Shown here piece after piece: positions 53,528-62,383 of a stretch of 64,000 nt of DNA (its first letter is position 1; the number at the start of each line of letters is the position of its first letter). The DNA lies in the NCBI RefSeq assembly GCF_003248515.1, contig NZ_QFOB01000001.1, forward strand, positions 535,148-599,147, given 5' to 3'. The stretch is from Sphingomonas sp. (GTDB lineage: Bacteria; Pseudomonadota; Alphaproteobacteria; Sphingomonadales; Sphingomonadaceae). The notes beneath the pieces were generated by a model. The model was not told where the DNA came from. It ran no database searches and saw nothing but the letters and a program-made list of their open reading frames with translations. A program made the translations under genes and the position numbers.

Positions 53528-54682
53528 ATGAAGAGAGCGGATCTGCTGATCGCCGGCGGCGGGCTGGCCGGGGGGCTGCTGGCGCTCGCCATTCGCGCCC
53601 GCCGGCCCGGCACGCGGGTCGTGCTGGTGGAGGGAGCCGATCGGATCGGCGGCAATCATATCTGGTCCTTCTTCGCGAGCGATGTCGCGCCGGAAGACAT
53701 GTCGCTCGTGGGGCCGCTCGTCTGCCACAGCTGGGAAGGCTATGATGTCGCCTTCCCGCGCTACGCCCGCACGATCGCCAACACCTATCATTCGATCGAA
53801 TCGGAGCGGCTGGACAGCGTCGTCCGCGCGACCCTGCCGCCCGAGGATATCGTGACCAACGCGCGCGTGATCGCGGTGGATCGCGGCGGTGTCACGCTGG
53901 TGGATGGCAGCCGGATCGAGGCCGAATCGTGCGTCGATGCGCGGGGCGCGCGCGATCTTTCGGCGCTGGAACTGGGCTGGCAGAAATTTGTGGGCCAGCT
54001 GCTCGTGCTGGAGCGGCCCCATGGCCTCACGCGGCCCACGATCATGGATGCCACGATCGATCAGGCGGACGGCTATCGCTTCGTCTATCTGCTGCCTTTC
54101 GGCCCCGATCGCCTGTTCGTGGAGGATACCTATTATACGACCGGCCCGGAGCTGGACGTGCCGGCCATCCGCCTGCGCATCGCCGATTATGCCGCCATGC
54201 GCGGCTGGACGATCCGTGCGGTGGAGCGGGAGGAGGCGGCGGCGCTTCCCATCGCCACGGGGGGCAATTTCGAGCTGCTCTGGCGCACTGGCCCGCAGAT
54301 GATCGGCAAGATCGGCATGGCGGCCGGCCTGTTCCAGCCGATGACCGGCTATTCCCTGCCCGATGCCGTGCGCACCGCCAGCCTTGTCGCCGCCTTGCCG
54401 AGCCTGGAAGTGCATGCGCTGCACGACGCGCTGAAGGCGCATGCGGAAAAGGCATGGAAAGCGCGCGGCTATTATCGCCTGCTCGCGCGCATGCTGTTCC
54501 GCGCGGCCGAGCCCGCCGATCGCTATCGAATGCTCGAGCGCTTCTATTCGCTGGATGCCGGGCTGATCTCCCGTTTCTATGCCGGGCAATCGACCGGGCT
54601 GGACAAGGCCCGCATACTGTGCGGAAAGCCGCCGGTGCCGCTGGGCCGGGCCGCGCGCGTGATCTTGGGGGGGCAAGCTTGA
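53528..54682 (+). CDS. crtY: Lycopene beta-cyclase
   Basis: Cyclises lycopene to beta-carotene. The 384-residue product begins ADLLIAGGGLAGGLLALAIR (dinucleotide site) and has IGGNHIWSFF and LLPFGPDRLFVEDTYYT, which match bacterial CrtY. Membrane-associated. The ATG of crtI shares one base with its stop, so translation is coupled. Confidence 0.92.
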   Translation: MKRADLLIAGGGLAGGLLALAIRARRPGTRVVLVEGADRIGGNHIWSFFASDVAPEDMSLVGPLVCHSWEGYDVAFPRYARTIANTYHSIESERLDSVVRATLPPEDIVTNARVIAVDRGGVTLVDGSRIEAESCVDARGARDLSALELGWQKFVGQLLVLERPHGLTRPTIMDATIDQADGYRFVYLLPFGPDRLFVEDTYYTTGPELDVPAIRLRIADYAAMRGWTIRAVEREEAAALPIATGGNFELLWRTGPQMIGKIGMAAGLFQPMTGYSLPDAVRTASLVAALPSLEVHALHDALKAHAEKAWKARGYYRLLARMLFRAAEPADRYRMLERFYSLDAGLISRFYAGQSTGLDKARILCGKPPVPLGRAARVILGGQA

Positions 54683-56166
54683 TGGCGGCGCGCAGGGCGG
54701 CGGTGATCGGCGCCGGATTCGGCGGCCTCGCGCTCGCCATCCGCCTGCAATCGGCGGGCATCGCCACCACGCTGATCGAGGCGCGCGATCGCCCCGGCGG
54801 CCGGGCCTATAGGTGGCAGCGCGAGGGCTTCACCTTCGATGCCGGCCCCACCGTGATCACCGATCCCGATTGCCTGAAGGAATTGTGGGCGCTCTCCCGT
54901 CAGTCGATCGATCGCGACGTGACGCTCCAGCCGGTCATGCCCTTTTACCGGCTGAACTGGCCGGACGGATCGAGTTTCGATTATTCGAATGACGAGCCCG
55001 CGCTGCGCGCCGAGATCGATCGCATGTGCCCGGGCGATGCCGCCGGCTATCAGCGTTTCCTCGATTATTCGGCGGGCGTCTATCACGAGGGGTATGAGAA
55101 GCTCGGCGCCCACGCCTTTCTCGATTTCGCCAGCATGATCCGCGCGGCGCCCGCGCTCGCCCAATATCAGGCATGGCGCTCGGTCTATTCGATCGTCTCC
55201 TCCTACGTGAAGGATGAACGGCTGCGGCAGGCGCTGTCGTTCCACACGCTGCTGGTCGGCGGCAATCCGATGACGACCAGTTCCATCTATGCGCTGATCC
55301 ACAAGCTGGAAAAGCTGGGCGGGGTCTGGTTCGCCAAAGGCGGCACGAATGCGCTGGTGGATGGCATGGCGGCGCTGTTCCAGCGTCTCGGCGGCACGCT
55401 GCGTCTCGGCGATCCGGTCGAGGAGATCGAGACGCTCGGTGATCGCGCGACGGGCGTGCGCACGCGGAGCGGATGGCGTGAGACATTCGATGCGGTCGCC
55501 TCCAATGCCGATATCATGCACAGCTACCGCGATCTGCTGAGCGGATCGGGGCGGGGGCGTCGCGTGGCGAAGTCGCTGGAGCGCAAGCGCTGGTCGCCGT
55601 CGCTGTTCGTGGTGCATTTCGGGATCAAGGGCACCTGGCCCGGCATTCCGCACCACATGATCCTGTTCGGACCGCGTTATAAGGGCCTGCTCCATGATAT
55701 TTACGAAACCGGCGTGCTGCCCGCCGATTTCTCCCTCTATCTCCACCATCCCACCGTCACTGATCCGTCGCTGGCGCCGGAGGGATGCTCGACTTTCTAT
55801 GCGCTCGCACCCGTGCCGCATCTCGGCAAGCTGCCGGTCGATTGGGACGCGCTGAAGGAAAGCTATGCCGATCGCATCCTGGCGGAGGTGGAGCGCAGGC
55901 TGATACCCGGTCTCAAGGACCGGATCGTCACCCGTTTCTGCTACACGCCGCAGGATTTCCACGGCGATCTCTCCGCCCACCTGGGCTCCGCCTTCAGCCT
56001 GGAGCCTCTGCTGACCCAGTCGGCCTGGTTCCGCACGCACAATCGCGACGATGCGATTCCCAATCTCTATTTCGTCGGCGCCGGCACGCATCCGGGCGCC
56101 GGCATTCCCGGCGTCGTCGGATCGGCCAAGGCCACGGCGCGCCTCATGCTGGAGGATCTGCGGTGA
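54682..56166 (+). CDS. crtI: Phytoene desaturase
   Basis: FAD enzyme introducing four double bases of desaturation to turn phytoene into lycopene. The 494-residue product has the N-terminal GAGFGGLALAIRLQSAG and DRPGGRAYRWQREGFTFDAGPT split by its usual spacing, and the C-terminal CrtI signature GAGTHPGAGIPGVVGSAKAT. Overlaps crtY by 1 bp and the LOG gene by 4 bp. Confidence 0.95.
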   Translation: MAARRAAVIGAGFGGLALAIRLQSAGIATTLIEARDRPGGRAYRWQREGFTFDAGPTVITDPDCLKELWALSRQSIDRDVTLQPVMPFYRLNWPDGSSFDYSNDEPALRAEIDRMCPGDAAGYQRFLDYSAGVYHEGYEKLGAHAFLDFASMIRAAPALAQYQAWRSVYSIVSSYVKDERLRQALSFHTLLVGGNPMTTSSIYALIHKLEKLGGVWFAKGGTNALVDGMAALFQRLGGTLRLGDPVEEIETLGDRATGVRTRSGWRETFDAVASNADIMHSYRDLLSGSGRGRRVAKSLERKRWSPSLFVVHFGIKGTWPGIPHHMILFGPRYKGLLHDIYETGVLPADFSLYLHHPTVTDPSLAPEGCSTFYALAPVPHLGKLPVDWDALKESYADRILAEVERRLIPGLKDRIVTRFCYTPQDFHGDLSAHLGSAFSLEPLLTQSAWFRTHNRDDAIPNLYFVGAGTHPGAGIPGVVGSAKATARLMLEDLR

Positions 56167-56744
56167 AGCGTCTCGCCGTCTATTGCGGATCGGCGACGCC
56201 CGCCGATCCCGTTTATGTGGAAAATGCCCGTGAGGTGGGCCGCATGCTCGCCGAACGCGGCATCGGCGTCGTCTATGGCGGCGGCCGGCTCGGCCTGATG
56301 GGGGCGGTGGCCGATGGCGCGCTGGAAGCCGGGGGCGAGGTGATCGGCGTGATCCCCAAGGCCCTCGTCACCGCCGAGGTGGCGCATCGCGGCTGCACGG
56401 AGCTTCACGTCGTCGAGACGATGCACGAGCGCAAGAAGGCCTTCACCGATTTGTCGGACGGGTTCGTCACGCTCCCCGGCGGCACCGGCACGATGGACGA
56501 ATTGTGGGAGGCGATGAGCTGGGCGCAGATCGGCTACCACGCCAAGCCCGTCGGTCTGCTCAACGTGGCGGGCTTCTATGATGGATTGCTGACGTTCGTG
56601 GAGACGATGGCAGAGGTGGGCTTTCTCCGCCCCCAGCATCGGGGCATCCTGATCGCGGCGGACACGCTGGACGATCTGCTGGCGCGCATGGCGGCGCACA
56701 TTCCCATCCGCACCGTCGCCCAGATGAAGGCGAGCGAACTCTGA
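56163..56744 (+). CDS. LOG-family nucleotide phosphoribohydrolase
   Basis: A 193-residue Rossmann protein of the TIGR00730/LOG group. VYCGSATPADP, VYGGGRLGLMG and the signature LPGGTGTMDELWE are present. Such enzymes cleave nucleoside 5'-monophosphates at the glycosidic bond, in some cases releasing cytokinins. GTG start, overlapping crtI by 4 bp; its stop overlaps the apparent crtB start by 3 bp. No carotenoid role for LOG is known to me. Confidence 0.88.
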   Translation: MKRLAVYCGSATPADPVYVENAREVGRMLAERGIGVVYGGGRLGLMGAVADGALEAGGEVIGVIPKALVTAEVAHRGCTELHVVETMHERKKAFTDLSDGFVTLPGGTGTMDELWEAMSWAQIGYHAKPVGLLNVAGFYDGLLTFVETMAEVGFLRPQHRGILIAADTLDDLLARMAAHIPIRTVAQMKASEL

Positions 56745-57679
56745 GCCTCGATCGGCCCGCGCTCGTCCAGTTCGCGCGTACCTCGATCGCGCGCGGCTCC
56801 AAGTCGTTCGCGATGGCCTCGAAGCTGTTCGATGCCGAGACGCGCGAGCGTGCCTGGCTGCTCTATGCCTGGTGCCGCGCCTGCGACGATATCGCGGACG
56901 GGCAGGATCATGGCCATGGCATGACCCGGCTTTCCGACGGGCCGGCGCGCATCGCCCGCATCCGCCATCTGACGGGTGAGGCGCTGGCGGGGCGCGAGAC
57001 GGGCGAGCCCGCATTCGATGCATTGGGCCTCGTCGCCGCCGAATGCGGGATACCGGCGCGCCTGCCCTTCGATGTGATCGATGGCTTCGCGCTCGATGGC
57101 GAGGGCTGGAGCCCGCGCACCGCCGACGATCTCCACCGCTATTGCTATCATGTCGCGGGCGCCGTTGGCGTGATGATGGCGATCGTGATGGGCGTCGCGC
57201 CAGATGACGATGCGGTGCTCGATCGGGCCTGCGATCTCGGCCTCGCCTTCCAGCTTGCCAATATCGCGCGTGATCTGAGCGAGGATGATGCGGTCGGCCG
57301 CTGCTATCTCCCCGCCGAATGGCTGGCGGAGATGGATATTCCGCCCGGCGAACATATGCGCCCCGCGCATCGCGCTGGACTCGTCACGCTCGCCCGCCTG
57401 CTGACGGATGGCGCCGCGCGATACGAGGCGAGTGCCCGGATCGGGGCTTTTGCCCTGCCATTCCGGTCGCGCTGGGCAGTGCTCGCCGCCGCCCATATCT
57501 ATGGCGGCATCGGGCGGGCGGTGGCGAAGGCCGGGGCGGCGGCGTGGGACCATCGCGTCTCCACCTCTAAATGGGCGAAGCTCGGCGCCGCGATGCGCGC
57601 CTGGGGAGAGTCTCTGCAGCCCGCGCCCCTCTCGCCTTCATTACGGCCCGATACGCTCTGGACGCGCCCGCGCCTGTAA
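56741..57679 (+). CDS. crtB: Phytoene synthase with an apparent CTG start
   Basis: Condenses two geranylgeranyl-PP to phytoene. Asp-rich motifs are in WCRACDDIADG and ANIARDLSEDD. The first ATG in frame (56813) would start at MASKLFDAETRERAW, but the reading frame continues upstream without a stop, and the translated segment FARTSIARGSKSFA is the conserved N terminus of this family. No ATG, GTG or TTG exists upstream in frame. A CTG at 56741 overlaps the LOG stop (CTGA) and has an AAGGCGAG ribosome site. From CTG the product is 312 residues, from ATG 288. Confidence 0.9.
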   Translation: MSLDRPALVQFARTSIARGSKSFAMASKLFDAETRERAWLLYAWCRACDDIADGQDHGHGMTRLSDGPARIARIRHLTGEALAGRETGEPAFDALGLVAAECGIPARLPFDVIDGFALDGEGWSPRTADDLHRYCYHVAGAVGVMMAIVMGVAPDDDAVLDRACDLGLAFQLANIARDLSEDDAVGRCYLPAEWLAEMDIPPGEHMRPAHRAGLVTLARLLTDGAARYEASARIGAFALPFRSRWAVLAAAHIYGGIGRAVAKAGAAAWDHRVSTSKWAKLGAAMRAWGESLQPAPLSPSLRPDTLWTRPRL

Positions 57680-57693
57680 GGCACGGGAGCGGG

Positions 57694-58395
57694 ATGGCAG
57701 ATAAACGACTGATTCCCCTAAATTTTTCCAGATTGTTTCTGGCGTGGATCGCAATATTTCTGACGGCGCCGGCGGCCGCCCGGACGGCCGAGGACGAGCA
57801 ATTGTGGGTCAATCTCACCGTCATCGGCAATGTCGGGAAATTCGCGTATTTCGCCGAAGTGCAGCCCCGCATCGGCGATGGTGTGAGCCGCGCGCAGCAG
57901 ATTCTGGTGCGCCCTGCCATCGGCTATCGCTTTTCGAACAGGATCACCGCCTATGGCGGCTATGCGCATGTTTTCCTGCCGATCGAAAATGGCCCGGATC
58001 GCAACGAGGAGCGCTTCTTCGGCCAGTTCAACTGGGCCTTCCCGAAGGTCGCCGGTGGATCGGGCCTGCTGCGCACGCGGATCGAACATCGCCGCTTATC
58101 CCATGGCGACGATACCGGCTGGCGACTGCGCCAGATGATCCGTTACACGAAGCCGCTCGGCGATCCGAAGCATGTCCGCGCGCTGGTCCAGGTCGAGGGA
58201 TTCCTGGCTCTCAACGATACGGATTGGGGCGCGCGCGGCGGATTCGATCAGCTGCGCAGCCTGGTCGGTGTCGAAGTGCCCCTGTTCGGGCGGTCCACGA
58301 TGGATTTCGGCTATCAGAACCAGCTGATCAACGATCCCGGTGGGCGCAAGCGGATGAATCACATGGCCGCCTTCACCTTCTGGATCCGGCCGTAG
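57694..58395 (+). CDS. DUF2490-family outer-membrane-like protein
   Basis: A 233-residue protein with a signal peptide (RLFLAWIAIFLTAPAAA) and an amphipathic beta-strand-rich body (EDEQLWVNLTVIGN, YFAEVQPRIGDG, AYGGYAHVFLPI, MDFGYQNQLIND). This is the DUF2490 pattern, probably a small outer-membrane barrel of unknown role. It starts 14 bp after crtB, so it is likely in the carotenoid transcript. Confidence 0.8.
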   Translation: MADKRLIPLNFSRLFLAWIAIFLTAPAAARTAEDEQLWVNLTVIGNVGKFAYFAEVQPRIGDGVSRAQQILVRPAIGYRFSNRITAYGGYAHVFLPIENGPDRNEERFFGQFNWAFPKVAGGSGLLRTRIEHRRLSHGDDTGWRLRQMIRYTKPLGDPKHVRALVQVEGFLALNDTDWGARGGFDQLRSLVGVEVPLFGRSTMDFGYQNQLINDPGGRKRMNHMAAFTFWIRP

Positions 58396-58453
58396 CGCCT
58401 CTTTTGCAGCGCAGCATTGCCCGCTAGGCTGCGCCGCAAAGGGAGGGCCGTTC

Positions 58454-59362
58454 GTGCGCCATATCGCTCGCATCTTGATCTTTCTCGGCCTGACGGGCCT
58501 GGGCATGCCCGCCATGGCGGCGGAGCCCGAAAGGCGCATCGCCGTGATCTCGGCCTTCGAGCCCGAATGGATCGCGCTCCAGAAGGAGATGACCGGCACC
58601 AGCGAGCAGGTGATCAACGGCAATCGCTTCCTGCTGGGCGATCTTGCCGGCAAGAAGGTCGTGTTGTTCCTTAGCGGCGTGAGCATGACGAATGCCGCGA
58701 TGACCACCCAGCTCGCGCTCGATCGCTTCGCGATCAGCAGCATCGTCTTTTCGGGGGTCGCAGGCGGCATCGATCCGAAGCTGGATGTGGGCGATGTCGT
58801 CGTTGCCGATCGCTGGGCCGAATATCTGGAAAGCGCATTCGGGCGAAAGACGCCGACGGGATTCGTGCCGCCGGCCGGTGATGATGGCCAGGCCGATCTG
58901 CCCGCTTATGGAATGATCTTTCCCCGCACGATCGGCCTGCGTCGTGCCGGTTCCGATGCCTATGAACGGCGCACCTGGTTCGATTCCGATCCGGCGATGC
59001 TGGCGGTCGCCAGGGCGATGCCGCCCGTCACGCTCAAGCGCTGCACGGAAGAGAAAAAATGCCTGAAGGCCCAGCCGCGTGTGATCGTGGGCGGCAACGG
59101 CATTTCCGGGCCGGTCTACATGGATAATGCCGAATATCGCGATTATGCCTATCGCACGTTCGGGGCGCAGGTGCTGGATATGGAAAGCGCCGCCGTCGCG
59201 CATGTGGCCTATGCCAATGCGGTGCCCTTCATCGCCTTCCGCAGCCTTTCCGATCTCGCCGGCGGCGATCCCGGCGACAATCAGGGGCCGACATTCTACC
59301 GGCTTGCTTCGGACAATAGCGCGCTGGTGGTGACGGCTTTCCTGAAGGCTCTGCCGGAATAG
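58454..59362 (+). CDS. Exported nucleoside phosphorylase/nucleosidase (MTA/SAH nucleosidase-like)
   Basis: A 302-residue protein with an N-terminal signal peptide (LIFLGLTGLGMPAMAA) and the phosphorylase-superfamily core: RIAVISAFEPEWIALQ, VFSGVAGGIDPKLDVGDVVV, and near the end VLDMESAAVAHVAY with the glutamate of the nucleoside site. Cytosolic MTA/SAH nucleosidases of about 230 residues are usual; this one is longer and predicted to be periplasmic. Substrate unassigned. GTG start. Confidence 0.82.
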   Translation: MRHIARILIFLGLTGLGMPAMAAEPERRIAVISAFEPEWIALQKEMTGTSEQVINGNRFLLGDLAGKKVVLFLSGVSMTNAAMTTQLALDRFAISSIVFSGVAGGIDPKLDVGDVVVADRWAEYLESAFGRKTPTGFVPPAGDDGQADLPAYGMIFPRTIGLRRAGSDAYERRTWFDSDPAMLAVARAMPPVTLKRCTEEKKCLKAQPRVIVGGNGISGPVYMDNAEYRDYAYRTFGAQVLDMESAAVAHVAYANAVPFIAFRSLSDLAGGDPGDNQGPTFYRLASDNSALVVTAFLKALPE

Positions 59363-59368
59363 CCCGAT

Positions 59369-59391
59369 CCTCCCCGGTTTTGCCGGGGAGG
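59369..59391. terminator. Hairpin between convergent nucleosidase and ahpF
   Basis: Nine-bp perfect stem (CCTCCCCGG with CCGGGGAGG) and a 5-nt loop TTTTG. Convergent position suits a bidirectional terminator. Confidence 0.6.
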
Positions 59392-59398
59392 GCAGGGT

Positions 59399-60994
59399 TT
59401 ACGCCGCGATCGCCTCGCGCTCGGCAGTGTCCTGCGTGGGCAGGCGGATCAGATAATCGAATGCCGAAAGCGCGGCGGTGGAGCCCGCGCCCATGGCGAT
59501 CACGATCTGCTTGTAGGGCACGGTGGTGCAGTCGCCCGCCGCGAAGATGCCCGGCCGCGATGTTTCGCCGCGAGCATCGATCTCGATCTCGCCGCGCGGC
59601 GAAAGCGATACCGTGTCCTTCAGCCATTCGGTGTTCGGCACCAGACCGATCTGGACGAAAATGCCCTCCAGCGCGATCTCATGCGTCGAGCCGTTGCCGC
59701 GATCCTTGTAGACAAGGCCGTTCACCTTCTCGCCGTCACCCTTCACCTCGGTGGTGAGGGCGGACGTGATGATCTTCACGTTGGGCAGGCTGGCCAGCTT
59801 GCGCTGCAGCACCGCATCGGCGCGCAGATCCGTGTCGAATTCGATCAGCGTGACGTGCGCCACGATGCCGGCCAGATCGATCGCCGCCTCGACGCCCGAA
59901 TTCCCACCGCCGATCACGGCCACGCGCTTGCCCTTGAAGAGCGGGCCATCGCAGTGCGGGCAATAGGCCACGCCTTTGTTGCGATACTCGTCCTCGCCGG
60001 GCACGCCCATCTGCCGCCAGCGCGCGCCGGTGGAGAGGATGATCGTGCGCGCCTTCAGGCTCGCGCCATTTTCCAGCAGCACTTCGTGCAGGCCGCCCTC
60101 GCTCCTAGCAGGAATCAGCTTCTGCGCCTTTTGCAGGTTCATGATGTCGACATCATAATCCTTGACGTGCTGCTCCAGATGAGCGGCAAGCTTCGGCCCC
60201 TCGGTGTGGGGCACGGAGATGAAATTCTCGATCGCCATCGTATCGAGCACCTGTCCGCCGAAGCGCTCCGCCGCGATACCGGTGCGGATGCCCTTGCGCG
60301 CGGTATAGATCGCGGCCGCGGCGCCGGCGGGGCCGCCGCCGACGACGAGCACGTCGAACCGATCCTTGGCCTGGATCTTCTCCGCCGCCTTGGCGGTGGC
60401 GCCGCTGTCGATCTTGGCGACGATCTGCTCCAGCTCCATCCGGCCCTGCCCGAAAGGCTCGCCGTTCAGGAAAATGGTGGGCACCGCCATCACCTTGCGC
60501 TCCGAGACCTCGTCCTGGAACAGGCCGCCATCGATCGCAACGTGGCTGATGCGGGGATTCAGCACGCTCATCAGGTTCAGCGCCTGCACCACATCGGGGC
60601 AGTTCTGGCAGGAGAGCGAGAAATAGGTTTCGAAGGCATAGTCGCCGTCGAGGCCCTTCACCTGATCGATCAGCTCCTGCGCGGCCTTGGACGGATGACC
60701 GCCCACCTGCAGCAAGGCGAGGACGAGGCTGGTGAATTCATGCCCCATGGGAATGCCGGCGAAGCGGACGCCGATATCGGTGCCGACGCGGCGGATCATG
60801 AAGCTGGGGCGGCGCTTGTCGTCATCCTTGCGGACGACCGAAACCTTGTCCGGCGCCAGCGCGGCGATCTCGTCCAGCAGCTCCCTGAGCTCCACGGATT
60901 TGGGCGCGTCGTCCAGCGACGCCACCAGCTCGATCGGCTGACGGATGTTCGCGAGATAGGCCTTCAGCTGGCCTTTCAGATTGGCGTCCAACAT
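59399..60994 (-). CDS. ahpF: Alkyl hydroperoxide reductase subunit F
   Basis: NADH-dependent flavoprotein that recycles AhpC. The 531-residue product has an N-terminal double thioredoxin domain with CQNC (in YFSLSCQNCPDVV), then FAD site VVGGGPAGAAAAIYTARKG, active-site CPHC (in GVAYCPHCDGPLF) and an NADH site VIGGGNSGVEAAID. Cytosolic. Follows ahpC after a hairpin. Confidence 0.96.
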   Translation of the reverse strand: MLDANLKGQLKAYLANIRQPIELVASLDDAPKSVELRELLDEIAALAPDKVSVVRKDDDKRRPSFMIRRVGTDIGVRFAGIPMGHEFTSLVLALLQVGGHPSKAAQELIDQVKGLDGDYAFETYFSLSCQNCPDVVQALNLMSVLNPRISHVAIDGGLFQDEVSERKVMAVPTIFLNGEPFGQGRMELEQIVAKIDSGATAKAAEKIQAKDRFDVLVVGGGPAGAAAAIYTARKGIRTGIAAERFGGQVLDTMAIENFISVPHTEGPKLAAHLEQHVKDYDVDIMNLQKAQKLIPARSEGGLHEVLLENGASLKARTIILSTGARWRQMGVPGEDEYRNKGVAYCPHCDGPLFKGKRVAVIGGGNSGVEAAIDLAGIVAHVTLIEFDTDLRADAVLQRKLASLPNVKIITSALTTEVKGDGEKVNGLVYKDRGNGSTHEIALEGIFVQIGLVPNTEWLKDTVSLSPRGEIEIDARGETSRPGIFAAGDCTTVPYKQIVIAMGAGSTAALSAFDYLIRLPTQDTAEREAIAA

Positions 60995-61029
60995 GGATAA
61001 CTCCGGTTACGCTGGAATGTGGGGCAGGT

Positions 61030-61057
61030 GCCGGGGCGGGCGATGGCCCACCCCGGC
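61030..61057. terminator. Hairpin between ahpC and ahpF
   Basis: A 12-bp stem with one G-T-type pair and a 4-nt loop, 11 bp after the ahpC stop in its direction. No T tract. It could lower ahpF transcription relative to ahpC or protect the ahpC message. Confidence 0.5.
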
Positions 61058-61068
61058 GATAGGTCGAG

Positions 61069-61632
61069 TTAGATCTTGCCGACGAGGTCGAGCGAGGGAG
61101 CGAGCGTGGCTTCGCCCTCTTCCCACTTGGCCGGGCACACTTCGCCGGGGTGGCTCACCCAGTACTGGAGCGCCTTGATCTTGCGCAGCAGTTCCGCGGC
61201 GTTGCGGCCCACGCCCTCCGGCGTGATCTCGACGAGCTGAACGATACCCTCGGGATCCACCACGAAGGTGCCGCGATCGGCCAGGCCCACGCCCGGGCGC
61301 AGCACGTCGAAATTGTTCGAGATCACATGGTTCTGGTCGCCCAGCATGTAATAGTTGATCTTGCCGATTGCAGGCGACGTATCGTGCCAGGCCTTGTGGC
61401 TGAAGTGCGTGTCGGTGGAGACCGAATAGACTTCCACGCCCATGCCCTGGAGGGTCGGGTAGATGTCGGCCAGGTCCTCAAGCTCCGTCGGGCAGACGAA
61501 CGTGAAGTCGGCCGGATAGAAGAAGAAGACCGACCACTTGCCCTTCACGTCCGCGTCGGTGACGTCGACGAACTTGCCTTCCTTGTAGGCCGTCGCCGTG
61601 AACGGCTTGATCGGGGTGCTCATGATCGCCAT
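61069..61632 (-). CDS. ahpC: Alkyl hydroperoxide reductase subunit C (2-Cys peroxiredoxin)
   Basis: Peroxidase scavenging H2O2 and organic peroxides. The 187-residue product has the peroxidatic cysteine in DFTFVCPTELEDL and the resolving cysteine in GEVCPAKWEEG. I chose the ATG 9 nt after AAGGGA; a second ATG three codons in is possible. An inverted repeat (61723-61737) lies upstream. Confidence 0.96.
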   Translation of the reverse strand: MAIMSTPIKPFTATAYKEGKFVDVTDADVKGKWSVFFFYPADFTFVCPTELEDLADIYPTLQGMGVEVYSVSTDTHFSHKAWHDTSPAIGKINYYMLGDQNHVISNNFDVLRPGVGLADRGTFVVDPEGIVQLVEITPEGVGRNAAELLRKIKALQYWVSHPGEVCPAKWEEGEATLAPSLDLVGKI

Positions 61633-61722
61633 CGGATTTTTTCCCTTGCTGTGAGTCGGTCTGACAGCGTCCATCTAGGCGCGTCCGCAGCGAAGAAGAA
61701 ATTGGATAATCCGGCCAGTTCA

Positions 61723-61737
61723 ATCGATTCTATCGAT
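61723..61737. promoter_or_regulatory. Inverted repeat upstream of ahpC
   Basis: ATCGAT-TCT-ATCGAT, a perfect 15-bp dyad about 90 bp before the ahpC start. It could bind a peroxide-responsive regulator; it does not match the full OxyR pattern. Confidence 0.35.
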
Positions 61738-61756
61738 GAGTGTCTTTGTGACGGCT

Positions 61757-62254
61757 TCAACCGCGCGGGGCGCGCATTCCGGCCCGTTCGCGCCGCTTGA
61801 GTTCCGCCTTCAGCGCGTCCGGCGCGGGCGCCACGAGGAAGCCGAAGCTGACCGTGCCATGCTTGGTCTCCACCGCATGATGCAGCCGGTGCGCCTGCAC
61901 GATCCGCTTCATGTAGCGCGATCGCGGGACAAACCGTCCCGGCAGGCGCTGGTGCACGATCCAGTCGTGAAAGCCGAAATAGATGGCGCCATAGGCGGCG
62001 ATTCCCGCGCCGATCCACGTGCAGCCGGGCCACCAGCCCAGCTGCGCGCCGCCGAGCAGCAGCACGAAGGAGGGCACGGCGAAGATCGCCGCATACAGAT
62101 CGTTCAGCTCCCAATGGCCGATGCGGGGGCGATGATGGCTCTCGTGCAGGAACCAGCCCGGCCCGTGCATGATCCAGCGATGGGCCGCATAAGCGAAGCC
62201 CTCCATGCCGGCGACGGTGGCAATGAACAGGGCAAGGCCGGCAATCCAGGACAT
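61757..62254 (-). CDS. crtZ: Beta-carotene hydroxylase
   Basis: Di-iron hydroxylase making zeaxanthin from beta-carotene. The 165-residue membrane protein has the histidine boxes HRWIMH, HESHH, HDWIVH and HRLHH, which define CrtZ, and several hydrophobic segments. It stands away from crtYIB and is co-directional with ahpC-ahpF after a 124-bp gap. Confidence 0.94.
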   Translation of the reverse strand: MSWIAGLALFIATVAGMEGFAYAAHRWIMHGPGWFLHESHHRPRIGHWELNDLYAAIFAVPSFVLLLGGAQLGWWPGCTWIGAGIAAYGAIYFGFHDWIVHQRLPGRFVPRSRYMKRIVQAHRLHHAVETKHGTVSFGFLVAPAPDALKAELKRRERAGMRAPRG

Positions 62255-62383
62255 GGCCGCCTCATAGCCCAGCCGTTGTGCGGTTGCGAGAGACGGCCTT
62301 GCGGCGGCCTACCGGCTTATGCTTTAGGCCGGTGGCTTTCCCGCGAGATTCTGCTCGCCCGCCCAACAAGGGGTATCAGCGCG

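Noticed and set aside
61700..61740. Full OxyR operator upstream of ahpC
   Set aside because: The ATAG-N7-CTAT periodicity fits at only one of four blocks; recorded only as an inverted repeat.
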